From NCBI GenBank assembly GCA_013138755.1, contig WTCC01000015.1:1-13626 (forward strand): a stretch of 13,626 nucleotides of DNA, given 5' to 3'. Both the position numbers and the translations under genes were made by a program. Origin of the DNA: Gammaproteobacteria bacterium (GTDB lineage: Bacteria > Pseudomonadota > Gammaproteobacteria > SZUA-229). Under the pieces are notes generated by a model, which had not been told where the DNA came from, made no database searches, and saw nothing but the letters and a program-made list of their open reading frames with translations. This document shows, piece by piece, positions 7,192 to 13,626 of the stretch (position 1 is the stretch's first letter; each line of letters starts with the position of its first letter).

Positions 7192-10053
7192 ATGGAAAAA
7201 ACCTACAACCCGGAAGCCATCGAAAATAAATGGTACGAAATCTGGGAAAACAACGGTTATTTTAACGCAGACCAGAAAATAGAAGGTGCTGACGAAAACG
7301 ATGCAGAACGAGAAAAATTCTGCATTATGATCCCACCGCCAAATGTCACTGGTCGCTTACACATGGGGCATGCCTTTCAAGACACCATCATGGATGCCAT
7401 GGTCCGCTACAATCGAATGAAAGGTAACGATACCTTATGGCAAGTCGGCACCGACCATGCAGGCATCGCAACACAGATGGTGGTTGAACGCTTAATTAAT
7501 GCCGAAGGCAAAACCCGTCACGATTATGGACGCGAAAAATTTACCGAAAAAATATGGGAATGGAAAGAACAATCGGGTAACACCATTACCAAACAGCTAC
7601 GTCGCATGGGTGCGTCTCTGGATTGGTCTCGCGAACGCTTCACCATGGATGAAGGCTTATCAACTGCAGTCACCGAAGTATTTGTTCGCTTACATGAAGA
7701 GGGATTAATCTACCGTGGTAAACGCCTGGTCAACTGGGACCCTGTCTTACACACCGCTGTTTCAGACCTGGAAGTTCTATCAAAAGAAGAGTCCGGCCAC
7801 ATGTGGCACATGCGCTACCCGCGCAGCAATGGCGTCGGCCACATTGTCGTCGCCACTACCCGTCCTGAAACCATGTTAGGTGATTGCGCTGTTGCGGTTA
7901 ACCCTAACGACGAACGCTATTCTTATCTTTTAGGTGAGTTTCTTGAATTGCCACTAACGGGGCGAAAAATCCCGGTCATCGCTGATGAGCATGTTGATCC
8001 TGAATTTGGTACCGGCTGTGTAAAAATCACGCCAGCACACGACTTTAATGACTATCTAGTCTGGACTCGCCACAAAAACATGACGGCCATACAGGACCTA
8101 CCGAATGGCGGACTCATCAACATCTTTACCATCGATGCCGCAATCCGTGACAACGAAGATGATATCAATAATGTCATCCCTGAAGCCTATATCGGCTTAG
8201 ACCGCTACGAAGCACGTAAGAAAATTGTTGCGGATCTTGATGCAGCTGGCTTGCTAGAGAAAGTAGACGATCACAAACTCATGGTACCGCGAGGCGACCG
8301 TTCTAATGCCGTCATCGAACCTTATCTGACTGACCAGTGGTACGTTAAAGTCGAACCACTCGCTAAACCTGCTATTGAAGCTGTAGAGAATGGTGACATT
8401 AAATTTGTTCCCGATAACTGGAAAAATACTTACTTCGAGTGGATGAATAACATCGAAGACTGGTGTATCTCTCGCCAGATATGGTGGGGACACCGAATTC
8501 CAGCATGGTATGACGATGTCGGTAATGTCTATGTTGGTTACGACATCGATGACGTTCGTAAAAAGAACAAGCTGCCCGATGATTTTCCGCTACGTCAAGA
8601 TGAAGATGTTTTAGACACCTGGTTCTCATCAGCATTATGGCCTTTCTCCACCTTGGGCTGGCCTGAGCAAACCACCGAGTTAGAGAAGTACTACCCGACC
8701 AACGTGCTGGTTACCGGCTTCGACATTATTTTCTTCTGGGTTGCCCGCATGATTATGATGGGACTGAAGTTCATGGGAGACGTCCCTTTCCGTGAAGTAT
8801 ACGTACACGGTTTAGTACGTGATGCTGAAGGACAGAAGATGTCGAAATCAAAAGGCAATGTACTCGACCCCATCGATGTCATCGACGGTATCGACCTCGA
8901 ATCTCTGGTGACGAAGCGCACATCCGCCGTTATGCAGACGCATCAGATCGAACGTATCGAAAAACTAACACGCAAGAATTTCCCCGATGGCATTCCAGCT
9001 TTTGGTACTGATGCCATGCGGTTCACCTTCGCCGCATTAGCCACCACTGGTCGCGATGTCGTGTTCGCTCCATCACGCATCGAAGGCTACCGAAACTTCT
9101 GCAACAAGCTATGGAATGCCACGCGTTACGTATTGATGCAGGCAGAAGAAAAAGATAACGGATTACTAACAGATGGCTCAGATAACCCGGATGTTGTTTT
9201 ATCACTGGCTGATCGTTGGATTATTTCGCGACTACAGCGCGTTGAAGAACGTATCGAGCAGCATAGCCTAAGCTCACGCCTCGACCTGATCGCCCATGAT
9301 CTGTACTCCTTCGTCTGGGAAGATTACTGCGACTGGTATCTCGAATTGTCGAAGCCTGTACTGTTTAATGATCAGACACCAGCAAATGAACAACGTGGCA
9401 CGCGCCGAACATTGGTACGTGTACTGGAAACAATATTACGCTTGAATCACCCGATCATCCCGTTCATCACTGAAGAATGCTGGCAACATGTTGCACCCTT
9501 AGCTGGTAAATCAGGCGACAGCATCATGATCCAGCCCTACCCTGAATCAGACAGCAATAAGATCGATGATCAAGCTGAAGTTGATCTCGAGTGGGTAAAA
9601 ACTTTCATCAGTGGCGTGCGGCGCATTCGCTCTGAAATGGATATTCCACCTGGCAAACCATTGTCTATATTGCTGCAAAATGCATCACCAAGTGATGAAT
9701 CACTGTATAGCGACAACCAGGCCTTTATCGAAGCACTAGCCAAAATTGAGAACAGCGAATGGTTAACTGAAAACGATGACGCACCAGAATCAGCGACCGC
9801 CTTAGTCGGAGAGATGAAGATATTGATCCCACTTGCCGGGCTGATCGATAAAGACGCTGAACTGGCACGCCTGGAAAAAGAAATCGGCAAACTACAGGTC
9901 AACGTAGATAAAACAACAAACAAACTGGTTAATAAGAATTTTGTTGATAAAGCACCTGCAGTCGTTGTCGAAAAAGAACGCGAACGATTAGCTGAGATGA
10001 CAAAATCAATCGAACAGTTTAAAGAACAGGTAGAAAAAATTAAAAAACTATAA
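7192..10053 (+). CDS. valS: Valyl-tRNA synthetase
   Basis: A class Ia aminoacyl-tRNA synthetase that charges tRNA-Val with valine in the cytoplasm and edits mischarged threonine. At 953 residues it is nearly the length of E. coli ValS (951). Visible elements in order: [13 protein letters not shown], with the HIGH-type motif HMGH at 57-60; the CP1 editing domain with [10 protein letters not shown] from about 222; [16 protein letters not shown] in the catalytic core; the KMSKS loop at 549-553; the anticodon-binding helical domain; and a C-terminal coiled-coil arm over the last 70 residues or so ([12 protein letters not shown] onward), characteristic of ValRS. All motifs are intact. It follows the acidic gene by 127 bases and has its own candidate promoter. 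Confidence 0.98.
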   Translation: MEKTYNPEAIENKWYEIWENNGYFNADQKIEGADENDAEREKFCIMIPPPNVTGRLHMGHAFQDTIMDAMVRYNRMKGNDTLWQVGTDHAGIATQMVVERLINAEGKTRHDYGREKFTEKIWEWKEQSGNTITKQLRRMGASLDWSRERFTMDEGLSTAVTEVFVRLHEEGLIYRGKRLVNWDPVLHTAVSDLEVLSKEESGHMWHMRYPRSNGVGHIVVATTRPETMLGDCAVAVNPNDERYSYLLGEFLELPLTGRKIPVIADEHVDPEFGTGCVKITPAHDFNDYLVWTRHKNMTAIQDLPNGGLINIFTIDAAIRDNEDDINNVIPEAYIGLDRYEARKKIVADLDAAGLLEKVDDHKLMVPRGDRSNAVIEPYLTDQWYVKVEPLAKPAIEAVENGDIKFVPDNWKNTYFEWMNNIEDWCISRQIWWGHRIPAWYDDVGNVYVGYDIDDVRKKNKLPDDFPLRQDEDVLDTWFSSALWPFSTLGWPEQTTELEKYYPTNVLVTGFDIIFFWVARMIMMGLKFMGDVPFREVYVHGLVRDAEGQKMSKSKGNVLDPIDVIDGIDLESLVTKRTSAVMQTHQIERIEKLTRKNFPDGIPAFGTDAMRFTFAALATTGRDVVFAPSRIEGYRNFCNKLWNATRYVLMQAEEKDNGLLTDGSDNPDVVLSLADRWIISRLQRVEERIEQHSLSSRLDLIAHDLYSFVWEDYCDWYLELSKPVLFNDQTPANEQRGTRRTLVRVLETILRLNHPIIPFITEECWQHVAPLAGKSGDSIMIQPYPESDSNKIDDQAEVDLEWVKTFISGVRRIRSEMDIPPGKPLSILLQNASPSDESLYSDNQAFIEALAKIENSEWLTENDDAPESATALVGEMKILIPLAGLIDKDAELARLEKEIGKLQVNVDKTTNKLVNKNFVDKAPAVVVEKERERLAEMTKSIEQFKEQVEKIKKL

Positions 10054-10056
10054 AAG

Positions 10057-10082
10057 AGGTTTTAAGTTACAACTTAAAACCT
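10057..10082. terminator. Long inverted repeat after valS (possible terminator)
   Basis: Perfect 12-bp arms AGGTTTTAAGTT (10057-10068) and AACTTAAAACCT (10071-10082) begin 3 bases after the valS stop. The hairpin would be strong in length but AT-rich. It is followed by GCAAAACCC rather than a T tract, so it is not a standard Rho-independent terminator. It could protect the 3' end of the valS mRNA or bind a protein. Confidence 0.45.
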
Positions 10083-10091
10083 GCAAAACCC

Positions 10092-10121
10092 TTGCAAACT
10101 ATCAGCCTGTCACGGTATGCT
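10092..10121 (+). promoter_or_regulatory. Candidate promoter of the 10153-12666 gene group
   Basis: TTGCAA (10092-10097) and TATGCT (10116-10121) match the sigma70 hexamers at 4 of 6 positions each, with an 18-base spacer. They are placed between the valS 3' hairpin and the next start. The leader would be about 25 bases and includes GGTGA (10139-10143), the ribosome site. A modest match, made more plausible by its position. Confidence 0.35.
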
Positions 10122-10152
10122 CACAAAACACATAACCTGGTGATTAATTATC

Positions 10153-10707
10153 ATGCAAGCACCCGATAAAAAAGAACAGATATTACAAACACATGCCAGC
10201 CTCGTTCTCGCTGTCGTGCAGACGATTCACAATGCTGAGTTAAAGCCTCATCTGGATAATATCTTGCAGCAATCAGCACAAAATGGCTGGCAAGGCTTAG
10301 TTAACATCATCAATAAGATTCTTGATGGCAATAGAGATCAGTCACTCATTAACGGCTTAGATGATGAAGACGCCATCATCGTCGATAGTATTCTACGCGG
10401 CCTGCAAGACCCCACCACTCTACCCAAAGCAGACCAGCCGAGTGGCGATGCCACACAAGCAGCACCTATGTTTGCTCGACTGATCGACGAAGCACGCCGA
10501 GGAAACCATAACTCATTATCAATACTGGGATCGATGGCCGAACAGATGTCCAATGCCGGTGGAGACCTGGCTAATCTCAGTGCTGTTATTAAAAATATGG
10601 TCGATGGTGAACGTGACATCGACAAGCTTTGCACACGGATGGGGCCACAAGGTGAATCTTTAATCACACAGATTATCAGTGAGCTGGCAAAGCTTGATAC
10701 ACACTAA
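10153..10707 (+). CDS. Conserved-looking helical hypothetical protein
   Basis: A soluble 184-residue protein that I do not recognise. It appears all-helical: an N-terminal helical part (about 5-85, including HASLVLAVVQTIHNAEL and NGWQGLVNIINKILDG), an Ala/Pro/Gln-rich linker (about 88-105), and a C-terminal helical part (about 106-182, including LSILGSMAEQMSNAGGDLANL and GPQGESLITQIISELAKL). There is no signal peptide, membrane helix, cysteine motif beyond a single Cys, or nucleotide-binding motif. GGTGA nine bases before the ATG supports the start. It lies 16 bases upstream of the DUF1415 gene on the same strand, so the two are probably cotranscribed. Confidence 0.75.
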   Translation: MQAPDKKEQILQTHASLVLAVVQTIHNAELKPHLDNILQQSAQNGWQGLVNIINKILDGNRDQSLINGLDDEDAIIVDSILRGLQDPTTLPKADQPSGDATQAAPMFARLIDEARRGNHNSLSILGSMAEQMSNAGGDLANLSAVIKNMVDGERDIDKLCTRMGPQGESLITQIISELAKLDTH

Positions 10708-10723
10708 ATAAATCAAAGGCACT

Positions 10724-11281
10724 GTGACCATCCCAACACAAAAAATCATACGGCAAACAAAGAACTGGATAAGCGAAGTTGTCATCGGTTTAAATCTTTG
10801 CCCTTTTGCCGCACAACCATTTAACGATAATCGTATCGAGTACATCGTTAGTGATAACGATGACACTGAACAAGACTTACAAGAACTCGCCGTTTGTTTT
10901 TCGATACTTGAGAATAGAGTAGAAATCGAAACCATCCTTCTGATTTTTCCTCAAGCCTACAAAAAATTCGATGACTATCTGGAACTTTTATACTTAGCCA
11001 ATCTATTACTGGATGACCTAAGCTTCTCTGGCATCTACCAACTAGCCAGCTTTCATCCAGAATATCATTTCGAAGACAGTGGCATAAACGACGCGAGCAA
11101 TTTCAGCAACCGCTCCCCCTATCCCATGCTGCACATACTCAGAGAAAAAAGTATCGAGAGAGCCATTAAAAGCTACAACCATGTTGAAAAAATACCAGAA
11201 ATCAACGTAAAGAATTTAGAGGCCATCGGTTTTGATGTGATGCAACAAACACTAAAAGACATCCAGGATGACAGCAAGTGA
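10724..11281 (+). CDS. DUF1415 family protein
   Basis: A 185-residue cytoplasmic protein with the signatures I associate with DUF1415: GLNLCPFA at 22-29, LASFHPEYHFE around 107-117, and NRSPYPMLHILRE at 129-141. The conserved Cys26, His111 and His115 might suggest a metal or redox site, but no activity is established for the family and this is only inference. Translation starts at GTG (10724), preceded by AAAGG. No ATG fits, because the conserved N-terminal helix begins almost at once. The 3' end overlaps the next gene by 4 bases (GTGA), indicating translational coupling. Confidence 0.85.
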   Translation: MTIPTQKIIRQTKNWISEVVIGLNLCPFAAQPFNDNRIEYIVSDNDDTEQDLQELAVCFSILENRVEIETILLIFPQAYKKFDDYLELLYLANLLLDDLSFSGIYQLASFHPEYHFEDSGINDASNFSNRSPYPMLHILREKSIERAIKSYNHVEKIPEINVKNLEAIGFDVMQQTLKDIQDDSK

Positions 11282-11634
11282 ACACGCTAACCGTTACTGC
11301 CATAAGCATCGTCATCATCTTGCACATATTATTCCTAATCCTGGAAATGTTTTTATGGAATACACCCTATGGTCGTAAAACATTCGCACTATCAGAAGAC
11401 TATGCCAAACAATCGGCATCACTGGCTGCCAACCAGGGACTATATAATGGATTCCTCGCTGCAGGTCTATTATGGGGGTTAACCAGTACTGGCGGCTTTG
11501 ATGCCCTGGTATTTTTTCTTTGTTGTATTATCATTGCAGGCATATACGGCGCGATTACAGCCAAGAGCTCCATACTATGGCTACAGGCAACACCTGCTGC
11601 GATAGCCTTGGCACTACTTACCTTTACATCTTAA
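11278..11634 (+). CDS. DUF1304 family small membrane protein
   Basis: A 118-residue integral inner-membrane protein with four hydrophobic helices (about 5-26, 53-72, 74-92 and 97-116). The loop after helix 1 carries the family pattern EMFLWNTPYGRKTF, and helix 2 is preceded by SASLAANQGLYNGFLAAGL, with the conserved NQGxYNGFLA. Function unknown. It starts with GTG within the DUF1415 stop region (4-base overlap). It is followed 18 bases later by the metallohydrolase lipoprotein, so all of these are likely one transcript. Confidence 0.87.
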   Translation: MNTLTVTAISIVIILHILFLILEMFLWNTPYGRKTFALSEDYAKQSASLAANQGLYNGFLAAGLLWGLTSTGGFDALVFFLCCIIIAGIYGAITAKSSILWLQATPAAIALALLTFTS

Positions 11635-11652
11635 GAATACCGGACATTAACT

Positions 11653-12666
11653 ATGAACACTCCAGAAAAAATATTATATTCAATTATTCTAAGTACATTA
11701 CTTGCAGCCTGCTCACCTTCGAATGAAACTGAAGCGGCCAAAACAACAAATGTAATTGCTGAAACAAAAACAAGCAGCGTAACCACCAATGACTTTCCTT
11801 ATTCATTTGACCAGGTAGCAAACAACACATGGGTTATCCACGGTCCACGTGAATTGCCAAACCCAGAAAACAAGGGTTTCATGAATAATCCTGGATTAAT
11901 ACAAACATCAGCAGGGCTAGTCGTTATCGACCCCGGCTCAACAGTCCATGTCGGGAAAAATGTATTAACCGAGATTAAAAAAATCAGCGATCAGCCAATC
12001 GTCGCGGTCTTTAACACACATATACACGGTGACCATTGGTTAGGCAATCAAGCAATCAAAGAAGCTTATCCCGAAGTAAAGATTTATGGTCATCCAAAAA
12101 TGATCGAAGAAATTGACAATGGCGAAGGTGAAAACTGGCTTAAAATGATGGATACGCTAACAGAAGGAGCAAGTCTTGGTACTGAAGTCGTTGCACCCGA
12201 CATGGCAATCGACAATACCGATATCATTAAGATTGGCGACACACAATTTAAGGTGCACCATTACGGTATCGCTCATACCAAAACAGACATCATGATCGAA
12301 GTCGTCGAAAACTCAGTCGTATTCCTCGGTGATAACGTCTTATCACTGCGCATCCCAAGAACATCAGATGGTACATTCCAGGGCAATATAAGCTCTGTTA
12401 GAACCATGCTTGAAAGCGATGTAAAAACCTACATCCCGGGTCATGGCCCTACAGGCGACAAAGCGATGGTTGAAGAATACATAAATTACCTGGCGTTAAT
12501 CTACAAAGCAGCTCAAGAAACATTTGAAGAAGATCTTGATAGCAGTGATGTGATTAAAATTACTAAAGAGAGTACGGCTGCTTACAAAGATTGGTATGGT
12601 TATGAAGATTTATTGGGACCGCAAGGTGCGCAAGCCTATGGCGAAGTTGAAGAATCTGAATTTTAA
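11653..12666 (+). CDS. Metallo-beta-lactamase-fold hydrolase, lipoprotein
   Basis: A 337-residue secreted zinc hydrolase. The signal peptide ends in a lipobox LLAAC with the lipidated Cys at 20; Ser at +2 suggests sorting to the outer membrane. A linker of about 28 residues follows, then an MBL domain. The full binuclear site is visible: H123, H125, D127 and H128 in NTHIHGDHW, H208 in GIAHTKTD, D227 in FLGDN and H264 in PGHG. It should therefore be catalytically competent. HxHxDH with a downstream Asp bridging ligand resembles the glyoxalase II / SoxH-like / quinoprotein-associated hydrolases more than true beta-lactamases. The substrate cannot be told, and resistance should not be inferred. 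It is the last gene of the rightward group and converges with the haem protein. Confidence 0.88.
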   Translation: MNTPEKILYSIILSTLLAACSPSNETEAAKTTNVIAETKTSSVTTNDFPYSFDQVANNTWVIHGPRELPNPENKGFMNNPGLIQTSAGLVVIDPGSTVHVGKNVLTEIKKISDQPIVAVFNTHIHGDHWLGNQAIKEAYPEVKIYGHPKMIEEIDNGEGENWLKMMDTLTEGASLGTEVVAPDMAIDNTDIIKIGDTQFKVHHYGIAHTKTDIMIEVVENSVVFLGDNVLSLRIPRTSDGTFQGNISSVRTMLESDVKTYIPGHGPTGDKAMVEEYINYLALIYKAAQETFEEDLDSSDVIKITKESTAAYKDWYGYEDLLGPQGAQAYGEVEESEF

Positions 12667-12676
12667 ATTTTACTTG

Positions 12677-12698
12677 TTCCAGCGCTTGCGCGTAGGAA
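12677..12698. terminator. Weak hairpin between convergent genes
   Basis: TTCC (12677-12680) can pair with GGAA (12695-12698), and GCG (12682-12684) with CGC (12689-12691) across a CTTG loop, leaving small bulges. It lies in the 52-base gap between the convergent metallohydrolase and haem-protein genes, where a terminator is expected. It lacks a T tract, so this is tentative. Confidence 0.25.
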
Positions 12699-12718
12699 TA
12701 TGGATATCGATAAATTAT

Positions 12719-13306
12719 TCAATCACAACGCGGATCACCACGTTGGGTCCAGCGAATAACGAAGTCAGGAATCGGTAGTGAATCGCAACCATGGTTATCT
12801 TCACAAATAAGATCCCATTGAGGCTCTGCTTTCTGATGACATTCAAAACAATTACCGCCAAATTTATTAACCACCTGCGTTGTTCCCCGAACTTTTATTT
12901 CCGAACCTTCTTCTGAAACATTCAGCTCAAAAAATTCCCAATCATTGGTTTTTGTATTCCAGCCTTTATGATGTTTAATCATAGCCTCAGCCGGAATCAG
13001 CTGCACAACGGAGCCAGGCGGATAAGTCGCTCCTTCCTGCGACATAGCAGCCGAGACGGTATCATCTAATCTGCCCAGGAGATTAGCAACAAAAAAACCT
13101 CGCACAGGATACATTTTTTTTAAACAGACGAAAGAATCATTAGTCACCGGGATAGTTTTACTCAGATCAGTCACACCAACCTCCACATCAGTTGATGTTA
13201 CGTTATCAGTATCGACATCCTCTACATCACTGGCCATCATGCAACCGCCACAGACCAGAAGCCATGAGCAGATTGATGTATTTATGATTCCCTTGAGTAG
13301 TAGCAT
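12719..13306 (-). CDS. Secreted monohaem c-type cytochrome-like protein, possible lipoprotein
   Basis: About 195 residues when started at the ATG at 13306. A GTG at 13321 would add five residues, but GGTGA placed 5 bases before the ATG favours the shorter form. A signal sequence MLLLKGIINTSICSWLLVCGGC is followed by an Asp/Val/Thr-rich linker, so periplasmic export, perhaps with lipidation at the last Cys, is likely. A single c-type haem site FGGNCFECHQKA (CxxCH) sits near the C-terminus. It is followed by a WDLICEDNHGCDSLP segment with two further cysteines and a terminal DPRCD. Before it come YPPGSVVQLIP and DWEFFELNVS, which suggest a beta-sandwich as in cytochrome P460-like proteins; that family placement is tentative. 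Covalent haem attachment would need the Ccm system elsewhere. The partner and substrate are unknown. Confidence 0.7.
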   Translation of the reverse strand: MLLLKGIINTSICSWLLVCGGCMMASDVEDVDTDNVTSTDVEVGVTDLSKTIPVTNDSFVCLKKMYPVRGFFVANLLGRLDDTVSAAMSQEGATYPPGSVVQLIPAEAMIKHHKGWNTKTNDWEFFELNVSEEGSEIKVRGTTQVVNKFGGNCFECHQKAEPQWDLICEDNHGCDSLPIPDFVIRWTQRGDPRCD

Positions 13307-13377
13307 TTTTTCACCATCCACATGTAATCATATAACAGAGTAAGACGCTTTTAAGTAAGTTATGCACTTCAAGTACA

Positions 13378-13405
13378 CTGACCCCTTGATTCTGACCCCT
13401 TGATT
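13378..13405 (+). repeat. Two tandem copies of a 14-bp GACCCC repeat
   Basis: CTGACCCCTTGATT occurs twice head to tail (13378-13391 and 13392-13405), ending 6 bases before the folded-RNA candidate. The reverse complement contains GGGGTCAG, which I associate with dispersed repeats near IS200/REP-type transposases in gammaproteobacteria. That link is from memory and not proven here. Confidence 0.8.
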
Positions 13406-13410
13406 TCTAA

Positions 13411-13562
13411 CGTTCGAGTTAAGTGGCCGCAGCAACTCACATCGATGTGAGTGCTAGAACGACTCATTAGGACAGGAGTCCGTAAGTACGACCCCAAGGA
13501 TGGAATCGGTAGGGTCGAGTCGGGAACAGAGACCGAGGATAACGCATAGGGAACTTCCCCCA
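13411..13562 (+). ncRNA. Candidate HEARO/omega-RNA scaffold (IscB/IsrB-type guide RNA), apparently stand-alone
   Basis: No credible protein is encoded, but the stretch is packed with complementary segments. An outer stem (13411-13418 with 13454-13461, one mismatch) encloses a 7-bp hairpin with a TCGA loop (13435-13441/13446-13452). Next come a 5-bp hairpin with a 10-base loop (13461-13465/13476-13480), a 6-bp stem CGACCC/GGGTCG (13489-13494/13512-13517) and a possible closing stem GGGAA/TTCCC (13522-13526/13555-13559). CGACTC (13460-13465) can also pair with GAGTCG (13517-13522). Conserved-looking single-stranded islands include AAGTGGCCGC, GTAAGTA and AGGATGGAATCGGT. The size, the multistem layout and the sequence flavour fit my memory of HEARO RNAs, the omega RNAs of IscB/IsrB transposon nucleases. 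The guide in these RNAs is 5' of the scaffold. No nuclease ORF begins in the 64 bases that follow. Alternatives are another mobile-element RNA or an intergenic repeat. Confidence 0.55.
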
Positions 13563-13626
13563 ATTTTGCACACATAGCTTGTTATCATCCTTCACTTTAA
13601 CCAATCACTACTTCATAAACCATAAG

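Noticed and set aside
11653..12666. Annotation of the MBL-fold lipoprotein as a beta-lactamase resistance gene.
   Set aside because: The fold and metal ligands are shared by many hydrolases, and nothing in the sequence or context points specifically to beta-lactam hydrolysis.
13411..13562. Group II intron tail, hammerhead ribozyme or tRNA-like gene.
   Set aside because: No domain V hairpin, no hammerhead core (CUGANGA ... GAAA) and no T-loop/anticodon arrangement could be found; the stem pattern fits a HEARO-like RNA better.
13369..13575. A 68-residue open frame on the minus strand over the structured region.
   Set aside because: It is antisense to the palindromic RNA candidate, has no ribosome site, has Ser/Pro-rich random composition, and its span is explained by the inverted repeats.

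Overview
The window looks like a chromosomal stretch of a moderately AT-rich gammaproteobacterium. The evidence is the convergent/divergent layout of lptF-lptG against pepA-valS, which is a conserved gammaproteobacterial neighbourhood, together with an RDD-family protein, a DUF1415 protein and Lol-type lipoproteins. No species can be named from the sequence alone.

Layout. Positions 1-163 hold no gene but contain a strong bidirectional terminator. A minus-strand histone H1-like gene (164-608) follows; its reading frame is interrupted at a run of ten A residues on the coding strand. A minus-strand TraF-type outer-membrane beta-barrel protein (787-1956) is divergent from an RDD membrane protein (2160-2618). 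lptG and lptF (2670-4842, minus) overlap by 11 bp and encode the permease of the LPS exporter. Divergent from them, pepA, a very acidic small protein and valS run rightwards (5053-10053). Then comes a set of less-known genes: an unrecognised helical protein, a DUF1415 protein, a DUF1304 membrane protein and a secreted metallo-beta-lactamase-fold lipoprotein (10153-12666). A minus-strand secreted single-haem protein (12719-13306) converges on them.

The last 300 bases (13307-13626) encode no convincing protein. They hold two head-to-tail copies of a 14-bp repeat, followed at once by about 150 bases of dense inverted repeats that read like one folded RNA. I think this is a HEARO/omega-RNA-type scaffold (the guide RNA of IscB/IsrB nucleases), apparently without its nuclease inside this window. 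That assignment rests on the visible pairing and on memory of the family, so it needs a covariance-model search.

The two most unusual items are this candidate stand-alone RNA and the A10-interrupted histone-like gene, where 82 codons of clearly coding sequence lie in the other frame just past the homopolymer.
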